Shown: piece after piece, positions 5,154 to 10,891 of the stretch
Position numbering within the stretch: position 1 is the stretch's first letter
Layout of the letters: each line of letters begins with the position of its first letter
Assembly: GCA_002304945.1 (NCBI GenBank)
Contig: DBPQ01000043.1
Coordinates: 1 to 10,891 of the forward strand
Source: Actinomycetales bacterium UBA1416
GTDB lineage: Bacteria; Actinomycetota; Actinomycetes; Actinomycetales; Actinomycetaceae
DNA length: 10,891 nucleotides
Direction of reading: 5' to 3'
Position numbers and translations under genes: made by a program
The notes under the pieces: generated by a model
The model's database searches: none
Told to the model about the DNA's origin: nothing
The model's input: only the letters and a program-made list of their open reading frames with translations

Positions 5154-7744
5154 CCCTTCCGCTCGTCGTGGCCGCCGCCCTCCGCTACGGGCTCGGGCTC
5201 GCCGCCCCTGAACATCGCGTGGATGTCGGCGTCCGGATCGGCGCTCTCCGAGGAGTCGTGGTGCCCCTCGTCCGTGGGGGCGGTCACGTGGTCCTTTGGC
5301 ACGCCCCGGAAGGTGAACTCCCCGAGCAGGCCCTCTCCCTCCGCGTCCACGATGACCTTCTGGCCGGACCTGATCTCGCCGAACAGGATCTTCTCGGAGA
5401 GCGAGTCCTCGATGCTGCGCTGGATGGCGCGGCGCAACGGCCGGGCGCCGAGCACCGGGTCGTACCCGCGGTCCGCGAGCAGCGCCTTGGCGGCCGGGGT
5501 GAGCTCGATGGACATGTCCCGGTCCTTCAGGCGGATGGCCAGCTTCGCGATCATGAGGTCCACGATCTGGAGGATCTCCGCGCGCGAGAGCTGCGGGAAC
5601 ACCACCACCTCGTCCACGCGGTTCAGGAACTCCGGCCGGAACTGCTGCTTGAGCTCCTCGTTGACCTTTGCCTTCATCCGCTGGTAGTCCGAGGCGAGCT
5701 CACCGCCGGCCTGGAAGCCGGTGAGGAGACCCTTCGCGATGTCCTTGGTGCCGAGGTTGGTGGTCATGATGATGATCGTGTTCTTGAAGTCCACCACGCG
5801 GCCCTGCGAGTCGGTCAGGCGGCCGTCCTCCAGGATCTGGAGCAGGGAGTTGAACACGTCGGGGTGGGCCTTCTCCACCTCGTCGAAGAGCACCACGGAG
5901 AACGGCCGGCGGCGCACCTTCTCTGTGAGCTGCCCGCCCTCGTCGTACCCGACGTAGCCGGGGGGAGAACCGAACAGCCGCGAGACGGTGTGCTTCTCGC
6001 CGAACTCGGACATGTCGAGCTGGATGAGCGCGTCCTCGTCCCCGAAGAGGAACTCGGCGAGCGCGCGGGCGAGTTCGGTCTTGCCGACTCCGGTGGGGCC
6101 GGCGAAGATGAACGACCCACCGGGACGCCGCGGGTCCTTGAGGCCGGCGCGGGTGCGGCGGATGGCCTGCGAGAGCGCCTTGATGGCCTCCTCCTGGCCC
6201 ACCACGCGCTTGTGCAGCCCGTCCTCCATCTTCAGGAGCTTGGTGGACTCCTCCTCGGTGAGCTTGATGACCGGGATGCCCGTGGACATCGCGAGCACCT
6301 CGGCGATGAGCTCCTCGTTGACCTCCGAGACGGTGTCGAGGTCCCCCGTCTTCCAGGCGCGCTCCTTCTCACCGCGCTCGTGGGAGAGCCGGGCCTCCTC
6401 ATCGCGCAGCCGGGCGGCGCGCTCGAAGTCCTGGTCGTCGATCGCGGACTCCTTCTCGCGCTTCACCTCGGCGATGCGCTCGTCGATCTCCCGCAGGTCC
6501 GGCGGCGCGGTCATGCGGCGGATGCGCAGGCGGGCGCCGGCCTCGTCGATCAGGTCGATGGCCTTGTCCGGCAGGTGCCGGTCGGAGACGTACCGGTCGG
6601 CAAGGGTGGCGGCGGCCACGAGGGCGTCGTCGGTGATGGAGACGCGGTGGTGCGCCTCGTAGCGGTCCCGCAGGCCCTTGAGGATCTCGATGGTGTGGGC
6701 GAGCGTGGGCTCGGCCACCTGGATCGGCTGGAAGCGGCGCTCGAGCGCGGCGTCCTTCTCGATGTGCTTGCGGTACTCGTCGAGCGTGGTGGCCCCGATG
6801 GTCTGGAGCTCGCCGCGCGCCAGCATGGGCTTCAGGATGGAGGCCGCGTCGATCGCGCCCTCGGCGGCGCCGGCACCCACGAGGGTGTGGATCTCGTCGA
6901 TGAACAGCACGATGTCCCCGCGGGTGCGGATCTCCTTCAGCACCTTCTTGAGGCGCTCCTCGAAGTCACCGCGGTACCGGGACCCGGCCACCAGCGAACC
7001 GAGGTCCAGGGTGTAGAGCTGCTTGTCGGTCAGCGTCTGCGGCACGTCCCCACGGACGATGTCCTGCGCGAGGCCCTCCACCACGGCGGTCTTCCCGACC
7101 CCCGGCTCGCCGATCAGCACGGGGTTGTTCTTGGTGCGGCGGGAGAGCACCTGCATGACCCGCTCGATCTCCTTCTCGCGCCCGATGACCGGGTCGAGCT
7201 TGCCCTCGCGCGCGGCCTGGGTGAGGTTGCGGCCGAACTGGTCGAGGATCGCCGAACCTGCGGGCGTGCCCTCGGCAGGGCCCCCGGCGGAGACCGGCTC
7301 CTTGCCCTGGTAGCCGGAGACGAGCTGGATCACCTGCTGGCGCACCCGGTTCAGGTCCGCGCCGAGCTTGGTGAGCACCTGGGCTGCCACGCCCTCACCC
7401 TCGCGGATGAGGCCGAGGAGGATGTGCTCGGTGCCGATGTAGTTGTGGCCGAGCTGGAGCGCCTCGCGCAGGGACAGCTCGAGCACCTTCTTGGCACGCG
7501 GGGTGAACGGGATGTGCCCGGTGGTGGCCTGCTGGCCCTCGCCGATGATCTCGATGACCTGGGCGCGCACGCCGTCCTGGGAGATCCCCATGGACTCGAG
7601 GGCCTTGGCGGCGACTCCCTCCCCCTCGTGGATCAGCCCGAGGAGGATGTGCTCCGTGCCGATGTAGTTGTGGTTGAGCATGCGCGCCTCCTCCTGGGCG
7701 AGCACGACAACGCGGCGGGCGCGGTCTGTGAACCGTTCGAACAT
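5138..7744 (-). CDS. clpC: ClpC-type AAA+ unfoldase of the ClpCP protease
   Basis: Hexameric cytoplasmic ATPase that unfolds proteins and feeds them to ClpP, 868 residues. The Clp N-domain has two repeats (about 1-145), each with HNYIGTEHILLGLI. The first AAA module has GEPGVGKT with Lys218 and Walker B LFIDEIH. A middle domain with a UVR-like segment (about 425-460, IDDQDFERAARLRDEEARL) separates ClpC from ClpB. The second AAA module has GPTGVGKT with Lys555, Walker B VLFDEVEKAHPD and sensor-2 GARPLRRAIQR. The segment KGLLTGFQAG supplies the GF-containing ClpP-docking loop. The N-domain matches actinobacterial ClpC1, the target of cyclomarin-type antibiotics, as I remember it. The last 55 or so residues are a polar Asp/Glu/His-rich tail, the part that varies most between genera. 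ATG at 7744 with GAGGAGA upstream. It has its own promoter, 94 bases after dtd. Confidence 0.98.
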   Translation of the reverse strand: MFERFTDRARRVVVLAQEEARMLNHNYIGTEHILLGLIHEGEGVAAKALESMGISQDGVRAQVIEIIGEGQQATTGHIPFTPRAKKVLELSLREALQLGHNYIGTEHILLGLIREGEGVAAQVLTKLGADLNRVRQQVIQLVSGYQGKEPVSAGGPAEGTPAGSAILDQFGRNLTQAAREGKLDPVIGREKEIERVMQVLSRRTKNNPVLIGEPGVGKTAVVEGLAQDIVRGDVPQTLTDKQLYTLDLGSLVAGSRYRGDFEERLKKVLKEIRTRGDIVLFIDEIHTLVGAGAAEGAIDAASILKPMLARGELQTIGATTLDEYRKHIEKDAALERRFQPIQVAEPTLAHTIEILKGLRDRYEAHHRVSITDDALVAAATLADRYVSDRHLPDKAIDLIDEAGARLRIRRMTAPPDLREIDERIAEVKREKESAIDDQDFERAARLRDEEARLSHERGEKERAWKTGDLDTVSEVNEELIAEVLAMSTGIPVIKLTEEESTKLLKMEDGLHKRVVGQEEAIKALSQAIRRTRAGLKDPRRPGGSFIFAGPTGVGKTELARALAEFLFGDEDALIQLDMSEFGEKHTVSRLFGSPPGYVGYDEGGQLTEKVRRRPFSVVLFDEVEKAHPDVFNSLLQILEDGRLTDSQGRVVDFKNTIIIMTTNLGTKDIAKGLLTGFQAGGELASDYQRMKAKVNEELKQQFRPEFLNRVDEVVVFPQLSRAEILQIVDLMIAKLAIRLKDRDMSIELTPAAKALLADRGYDPVLGARPLRRAIQRSIEDSLSEKILFGEIRSGQKVIVDAEGEGLLGEFTFRGVPKDHVTAPTDEGHHDSSESADPDADIHAMFRGGEPEPVAEGGGHDERKGSALG

Positions 7745-7781
7745 CGTGGTTTCTCCTCGTGGCAGGGGATGGCCTGCATCG

Positions 7782-7787
7782 ATGCTA
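7782..7787 (-). promoter_or_regulatory. Candidate clpC -10 box
   Basis: Read on the minus strand the hexamer is TAGCAT, matching TAnnnT. A start about 7 bases downstream (near 7775) would give a leader of about 30 bases containing the GAGGAGA ribosome site. The -35 position is purely G/C (GCGCG-rich) with no TTGACA-like element, which suggests activator dependence or a weak basal promoter. Confidence 0.4.
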
Positions 7788-7791
7788 ACGG

Positions 7792-7814
7792 CGGGAGCGC
7801 GCGCGGCCCTCCCG
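7792..7814 (-). terminator. Weak hairpin after dtd
   Basis: CGGGAG (7792-7797) and CTCCCG (7809-7814) form a 6-bp stem with an 11-base G/C loop, 25 bases downstream of the dtd stop on the minus strand. It could partly terminate dtd transcription ahead of the clpC promoter. The stem is short and lacks a T-tract, so read-through into clpC is likely. Confidence 0.3.
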
Positions 7815-7818
7815 TGTT

Positions 7819-7829
7819 CGCCACCGGCG
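7819..7829. promoter_or_regulatory. Possible ClgR-type operator upstream of clpC
   Basis: CGCC-ACC-GGCG (plus strand) is a perfect 4-bp dyad around three bases, matching the CGCY-N3-RGCG core I recall for ClgR, the actinobacterial activator of clp genes. TT precedes it, agreeing with the W flank, but the central A and the right-hand flank do not match well. It lies about 75-85 bases before the clpC start and just after the dtd stop, a fitting place for an activator. Such cores also arise by chance in DNA this rich in G and C. Confidence 0.3.
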
Positions 7830-7838
7830 TGAGAGCCC

Positions 7839-8264
7839 CTACAGCTCGAGCAGGATGGTCACCGGGCCGTCGGCGTGGATGTCGATGTCCATCATGGCGC
7901 CGAACCGTCCGGTCGCCACCTCGAGCCCGCGGGACCGCAGCCCCTCGGCGACGGCGTCCACCAGCGGTTCCGCCACCGGGCCCGGGGCGGCGCGGGTCCA
8001 GCCGGGGCGCCGGCCCTTGCGGGTGTCGCCGTAGAGCGTGAACTGGGAGATCACCATGACCGGCGCGCCGGCGTCCACGCAGGACAGCTCGTCCCGCAGG
8101 ATCCGCAGGTCCGCGATCTTGCGCGCCATCGCCGCCGCGGTGGCGGCGTCGTCGTCGTGGGTGATGCCCACGAGCGCCACGAGACCGGGACGGGTGATCT
8201 CGCCGACGAGTTCCCCGGCCACGCCGACCCGGGCGTGGTGGACGCGCTGGACGACGGCGCGCAC
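7839..8264 (-). CDS. dtd: D-aminoacyl-tRNA deacylase
   Basis: Cytoplasmic homodimeric hydrolase that removes D-amino acids (and mischarged glycine) from tRNA, preventing their entry into protein. At 141 residues it is the normal length. MRAVVQRVHHARVGVAG is the standard start; ISQFTLYGDTRKGRRP is the signature motif; and GRFGAMMDIDIHADGPVT contains the Gly-Pro motif that gives chiral selection. The family usually has N-D/E-GPVT before the Pro; here the segment reads HADGPVT, a mild deviation. It starts at GTG 8264 with GGAGG 7 bases upstream, one base after the stop of the DUF2516 gene, so the pair is translationally coupled. Identification is firm. Confidence 0.97.
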   Translation of the reverse strand: MRAVVQRVHHARVGVAGELVGEITRPGLVALVGITHDDDAATAAAMARKIADLRILRDELSCVDAGAPVMVISQFTLYGDTRKGRRPGWTRAAPGPVAEPLVDAVAEGLRSRGLEVATGRFGAMMDIDIHADGPVTILLEL

Positions 8265-8265
8265 G

Positions 8266-8574
8266 TCACCACCTCCCGCCGGCCCGGCGGGGCAGGTTGG
8301 GCCGGACGTCCGTGAGGTAGATGGCGGCGGGCACCACGGCGAGCATCGTGCCGAACAAGCCGAGCCCCATCCCGGAGATCGGCAGGGAGAGGAACCCGAG
8401 CACCGCCATCACGGCGAGCAGGGCCACCCAGAAGGTCTTGGTCCGCTTGAAGGCCGCGACGAACGCACCGGCGGGGCGCCGCGCGGCGTCCACGAGGGCG
8501 ACCAGCTCGACCGCGAAGAGCGCGAGCGCGAGCACCCAGTACAGGGCGAATTGCAGGTTCGCGAGCCAGGCCAT
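8266..8574 (-). CDS. DUF2516-family membrane protein
   Basis: A 102-residue actinobacterial protein of unknown function. Hydrophobic stretches at about residues 8-30, 46-64 and 68-86 suggest three membrane helices. Short basic loops (DAARRPAGAFVAAFKRTKTFW) and the C-terminal YLTDVRPNLPRRAGGRW follow the positive-inside pattern. The arrangement, including LYLTDVRP-like ends, matches DUF2516 as I know it. The ATG at 8574 has no ribosome site; instead TAAGCT lies 7 bases upstream, so its transcript is probably leaderless. dtd follows after one base, forming a two-gene operon that can run on into clpC. It is divergent from the Rieske gene, with only 35 bases between starts. Confidence 0.85.
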   Translation of the reverse strand: MAWLANLQFALYWVLALALFAVELVALVDAARRPAGAFVAAFKRTKTFWVALLAVMAVLGFLSLPISGMGLGLFGTMLAVVPAAIYLTDVRPNLPRRAGGRW

Positions 8575-8609
8575 GGCAGTGAGCTTAACCCGCGGTGCAT
8601 GATGGCTCC
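8575..8609. promoter_or_regulatory. Overlapping divergent promoters, DUF2516-dtd versus Rieske gene
   Basis: The whole gap between the two start codons is 35 bases. Minus strand: TAAGCT (8587 to 8582), then 7 bases, then ATG. A 17-base spacer would place its -35 at 8610 to 8605 (TGGAGC), inside the Rieske start. Plus strand: a weaker CATGAT (8598-8603), then 6 bases, then ATG at 8610. Neither gene has an SD. Two polymerases could not occupy the region together. The minus -10 is fairly convincing, the plus one is weak. Confidence 0.45.
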
Positions 8610-9014
8610 ATGACGGACCAGATGCTGCCCACCCGACGCCACGTGCTCGCGGCGGCCGCCCTCGGCGCCGCCGGCGCGCCCCTCCTGGCCGGCTGCGGGG
8701 ACGGCACCAATCCGGCCCCCTCGGCGGGTGACGCGATCGCCCGGCTCGAGGACCTGCCCGACGGCGGCGTCAAGGTCGTGATGACGAACGCGGGCTCCCC
8801 CGTGGTGCTGTTCCGCGACGGCGAGAGAGTCACCGCGCTGTCCGGGGTGTGCACCCACCAGGGCTGCTCGGTGCGCAACGAGGTGAAGCACCTGCTGTGC
8901 CCGTGCCACAACTCGAAGTTCGACTTCGAGGGCGTCCCCTTCGAGGGGCCTGCGACCGAGCCGCTGCCGCCGCTCGACGTGATGGTCGAGGGCGGCGACG
9001 TGGTGGTCGCCTGA
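8610..9014 (+). CDS. Rieske [2Fe-2S] protein, Tat-exported lipoprotein
   Basis: A 134-residue extracytoplasmic electron-transfer protein. The N-terminus has a twin-arginine motif, TRRHVL (Arg9-Arg10), a hydrophobic stretch, and lipobox LAGC with Cys29, so it is predicted to be exported folded and lipid-anchored. The Rieske fold carries CTHQGC (Cys81, His83, Cys86) and CPCHNSKF (Cys97, Cys99, His100). Both cluster-binding Cys/His pairs are present, as are Cys86 and Cys99, which form the disulfide of high-potential Rieske proteins. It is much shorter than the Rieske subunit of a bc1 complex (no three-helix anchor), and no cytochrome b or oxygenase partner is nearby, so its redox partner is unknown. 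I chose ATG 8610; an in-frame GTG at 8595 would add five residues. No SD. It converges on ygfZ with 3 bases between stops. Confidence 0.93.
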   Translation: MTDQMLPTRRHVLAAAALGAAGAPLLAGCGDGTNPAPSAGDAIARLEDLPDGGVKVVMTNAGSPVVLFRDGERVTALSGVCTHQGCSVRNEVKHLLCPCHNSKFDFEGVPFEGPATEPLPPLDVMVEGGDVVVA

Positions 9015-9035
9015 CGCTCAGGGACGGAGCGTCCC
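9013..9035. terminator. Overlapping alternative hairpins at the Rieske/ygfZ convergence
   Basis: GACGCTC (9013-9019) pairs perfectly with GAGCGTC (9027-9033) around a 7-base loop. Alternatively GGGACG (9021-9026) pairs with CGTCCC (9030-9035) around GAG. The two are mutually exclusive. The first begins within the Rieske stop codon and includes bases of the ygfZ stop. This is the only candidate terminator for the Rieske transcript; no T-tract. Confidence 0.4.
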
Positions 9036-10085
9036 GCGCCGCAGCTCGGCACCCGGCCGGGTCTCGGGGGTGGCGTCCGCCGTGCCCTCCGGCCGCACGA
9101 CGGCCTCCTGCGCGGCGGTGACCGACCCGCCCACGAGGAGCGTCGCGGCCGGGTCCGAGGCGCGCTTCACGAGGGCGAGCGCGATCGGCCCCAGTTCGTG
9201 GTGCCGTGCCGATGACGTCACCCGGCCCACGGTTCGCCCGCCCAGCGTGACATCCGTCCCGGGTTCGGGCAGTTCGTCCACGGAACCGTCGAGGTGGAGG
9301 AACACGAGCCGGCGGGGCGGGCGGCCGAGGTTGACCACCCGGGCCACCGTCTCCTGCCCGCGGTAGCAGCCCTTGCCGAGGTGGACGGCGGTGCGCAGCC
9401 AGTCCAGCTCGTGGGGGATCGAGCGCTCGTCCAGTTCGCGGGCCGGGCGGGGCCGCCACGCAGCGATGCGGGCGGCCTCGAGCGCCCACAGGCCCGCGAG
9501 GGTGCCGCCCGCCTCCACCCAGTCCGCCGTGATGCCGGCGACGCCGTCGCGCGTCACCACGGACAGGCGCAGCGTCCACGTGGCGCCGGGATGGGCGTCG
9601 TCGGCCACCGAGTAGCTCGTCCCCGTGGTCCGCGGCCACGGGTCCTGCCAGCCGGCGAGCTCCCAGCCCTCGCCACCGGTGGTCACGGCGCGGCCGAGCA
9701 CGGCGAGGTCGGGGCGCGCGGCCACCTCCACCCGGGAGGCGAAGCGCATGGACTCCAGGAACGCCACGAGCGGCACGCTCCCGCCCACGTCGGTGACGAG
9801 CCAGGTGACCTCGCCGTCGTCGACCACGGCGAGGGCGTGCTCGATGTGGCCGTGGGGCGAGAGGATCAGCGCCTCGGTGGAGGTGCCGGGCGCCAGGGCG
9901 GCCAGGTGCTGGGAGGTGAAGGAGTGGAGCCAGCGGAGCCGGTCCGGCCCGCCGACCGTCACCACCTCGAGCTGGGAGAGGTCCACGAGGGCCGTGCCGG
10001 CCTCGAGCGCCCGCGCCTCCGCGGCGGGCGTGCCGTGGTGCCAGGCCACCGCCCCGTCCGGTGCCGGGGCGGGCACGGCGGTCAT
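9018..10085 (-). CDS. ygfZ: YgfZ/GcvT-like folate-binding Fe-S protein maintenance factor
   Basis: Cytoplasmic protein of the YgfZ/IBA57 family, related to the aminomethyltransferase GcvT, needed for full activity of certain Fe-S enzymes (in E. coli, the tRNA-modifying MiaB). The signature KGCYRGQE is present with the conserved Cys240. The N-terminal half has the GcvT-like pattern (TALVDLSQLEVVTVGGPDR, then WLHSFTSQ), and the C-terminus has the small barrel, including GRTVGRVTSSARH. At 355 residues it has the usual actinobacterial length. The ATG at 10085 overlaps the stop of the nitrobindin-like gene in ATGA (4 bases), with GGAGGAGG immediately upstream, so the two are translationally coupled. 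It faces the Rieske gene tail to tail. The family is firm; the client proteins here are unknown. Confidence 0.94.
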   Translation of the reverse strand: MTAVPAPAPDGAVAWHHGTPAAEARALEAGTALVDLSQLEVVTVGGPDRLRWLHSFTSQHLAALAPGTSTEALILSPHGHIEHALAVVDDGEVTWLVTDVGGSVPLVAFLESMRFASRVEVAARPDLAVLGRAVTTGGEGWELAGWQDPWPRTTGTSYSVADDAHPGATWTLRLSVVTRDGVAGITADWVEAGGTLAGLWALEAARIAAWRPRPARELDERSIPHELDWLRTAVHLGKGCYRGQETVARVVNLGRPPRRLVFLHLDGSVDELPEPGTDVTLGGRTVGRVTSSARHHELGPIALALVKRASDPAATLLVGGSVTAAQEAVVRPEGTADATPETRPGAELRRGTLRP

Positions 10086-10660
10086 GCCTCCTCCACGCGC
10101 GAGTGCCGCCCGGAGGAGTACGGGCCGAGGTCCTGCCCGAAGGCGGCGAGGTCCTGGACCCAGAGGAGGTCGGAGGCCACGAGGCCGTACATGCGGCTGC
10201 CGGCGGAGACCTGCGCCGCGGTCGGCGAGGTGACCACGGCGTCCGTGGCCAGCGTGATCCGGGGCCCCTCCGCCGCACCGAGGTAGAGACTGAGGGAGCC
10301 GGCGGGGTCGGCGACCACCACCTCGAGCTCCACGCGCACCCCGTCGCCGGTGCGCTCGGACCCGACCGGCCGCCAGTAGGAGGTCTCGGCGGACCACCGG
10401 ACGTCCTTGACGAGCGCCGCGTACCCCTCGGCGCCGGACCGTTCGTGGTCCACGGGTCCGGAGAGGTCCTCGTCCACCAGCCAGAGGGTGTGGGTGGCGC
10501 GGAGGTAGGGGCCGCCGTCGTGATCCACGACCATCTCGCTGACCACGGAACGCTCCGGCACGCCGTGGTACCCGACCATGCCGAAGCCGTGCCATCGGCC
10601 GACGAGCCACGCGAGGGGGTACAGCTCGGGCGCGAGGTCCTCAGGGATGGAGAATGCCAT
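10082..10660 (-). CDS. Nitrobindin-like (THAP4/FABP-type) beta-barrel protein lacking the usual heme His
   Basis: A 192-residue protein of the nitrobindin family, a 10-stranded barrel that in other members binds ferric heme and reacts with NO or peroxynitrite. The family motif GxWxGxG appears as GRWHGFG (about residues 21-27). MYGLVASDLLWVQDLAAFGQ is the usual C-terminal block. In family members this is followed by a Pro-His pair whose His is the axial heme ligand; here the equivalent is Pro180-Tyr181 (GPYSSGRH), with His186 five residues later. It may bind heme differently or not at all. An extra polar stretch near residues 62-80 lengthens it. No SD precedes the ATG at 10660; TAGCCT lies 6 bases upstream. 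It is 16 bases downstream of the membrane protein gene and overlaps ygfZ by 4 bases. The family is firm, heme binding doubtful. Confidence 0.88.
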   Translation of the reverse strand: MAFSIPEDLAPELYPLAWLVGRWHGFGMVGYHGVPERSVVSEMVVDHDGGPYLRATHTLWLVDEDLSGPVDHERSGAEGYAALVKDVRWSAETSYWRPVGSERTGDGVRVELEVVVADPAGSLSLYLGAAEGPRITLATDAVVTSPTAAQVSAGSRMYGLVASDLLWVQDLAAFGQDLGPYSSGRHSRVEEA

Positions 10661-10666
10661 GCCGCA

Positions 10667-10672
10667 AGGCTA
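10667..10672 (-). promoter_or_regulatory. Candidate leaderless promoter -10 of the nitrobindin-ygfZ operon
   Basis: TAGCCT read on the minus strand sits in the 16-base gap before the nitrobindin-like gene, with 6 bases (TGCGGC) then ATG. No purine-rich ribosome site fits in the gap. The -35 would fall in the end of the membrane protein gene and is not recognisable. The position is as in the kinase and DUF2516 promoters. Confidence 0.4.
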
Positions 10673-10676
10673 ACAA

Positions 10677-10891
10677 TCAGCCGAGGTAGGAGCCGAGCAC
10701 GAGCACCGGGGCCCCCAGGGTGAGGAGGGGCATGAGTGCGGCCGCGAGGGCCGCCCTCCGCTGGCGGGCGGCCGGGAACTGGTTGAACAGCAGGTGGGAC
10801 AGCGCCATGACCACCCCGATCACGACGCCGAGCACCAGCCCCGCCACCGGCCCGATCTCGGGGAAGACGGCGCCGACACCCGCTCCCGCCG
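10677..10891 (-). CDS. Unknown membrane protein, C-terminal fragment (runs off right edge)
   Basis: Seventy codons and a TGA stop are visible in an open minus-strand frame; the start lies beyond the window. The sequence is very hydrophobic, with two likely membrane helices: one around VAGLVLGVVIGVVMALSHLL and one around LAAALMPLLTLGAPVLVLG. They are joined by a basic loop (FNQFPAARQRRA), which should face the cytoplasm. I cannot assign a family. It ends 16 bases before the nitrobindin-like gene in the same direction, so it may be co-transcribed with it. That it is a real gene rests on codon composition, the membrane pattern and the tight spacing. Confidence 0.65.
   Translation of the reverse strand, partial: AGAGVGAVFPEIGPVAGLVLGVVIGVVMALSHLLFNQFPAARQRRAALAAALMPLLTLGAPVLVLGSYLG

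Noticed and set aside
5168..8041. A 957-codon plus-strand open frame opposite clpC and dtd
   Set aside because: It is the shadow of clpC's strong G/C third-position bias; the translation is low-complexity (Val, Leu, Gly, His, Asp) with no domain, while the minus strand encodes full-length ClpC.
9018..10610. Extension of ygfZ upstream to about 10610, making a 530-residue protein
   Set aside because: The added part is Arg/Gly-rich shadow of the nitrobindin-like gene. The ATG at 10085 has GGAGGAGG and a family-like N-terminus.
1..10891. Search for CRISPR arrays, tRNA/rRNA genes, insertion sequence ends, att sites, toxin-antitoxin pairs and riboswitches
   Set aside because: No regularly spaced direct repeats, no transposase or integrase sequence, and no intergenic region longer than about 110 bases; nothing supportable.

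Overview
The window is chromosomal DNA from a high-GC actinobacterium. Third codon positions are almost all G or C, long antisense reading frames run opposite real genes, ClpC is of the ClpC1 type, and a DUF2516 protein is present. The gene content is ordinary for Micrococcales-like genomes, but the sequence does not fix the genus. There are no tRNAs, rRNAs, insertion sequences, CRISPR arrays, phage genes or obvious transferred islands. Gene density is very high; no gap exceeds about 110 bases.

Layout. Left edge, minus strand: the N-terminal third of pyruvate phosphate dikinase (runs off the edge), then a small CsbD-like stress protein closed by a perfect 14-bp hairpin. Next, plus strand: a class I glutamine amidotransferase, then a three-gene operon of membrane histidine kinase, LuxR-type response regulator and a membrane-anchored DUF4097-like beta-solenoid protein. 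This operon ends 9 bases from the end of the convergent clpC gene, and one hairpin covers both stop codons. Minus strand from there: clpC, preceded by dtd (D-aminoacyl-tRNA deacylase) and a DUF2516 membrane protein. A divergent Rieske [2Fe-2S] Tat lipoprotein gene starts 35 bases from the DUF2516 gene and converges on ygfZ with a 3-base gap. Right edge, minus strand: the C-terminus of an unknown membrane protein, then a nitrobindin-like protein, then ygfZ in a 4-base stop-start overlap.

How the genes work together. The kinase, regulator and surface protein form one envelope-signalling unit. ClpC and Dtd are protein and translation quality control. YgfZ (Fe-S protein maintenance), nitrobindin-like protein (heme/NO family) and the Rieske protein share an Fe-S/heme/NO theme, but that link is inference.

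I found no clear new multi-gene defence or biosynthetic system. The most interesting signals are: a nitrobindin whose likely heme-ligand His is Tyr; repeated -10 boxes 6-7 bases before starts that lack ribosome binding sites (leaderless transcripts); a fully overlapping divergent promoter pair; a hairpin that would bury the amidotransferase start codon; and the two-component operon with a seven-repeat solenoid partner.
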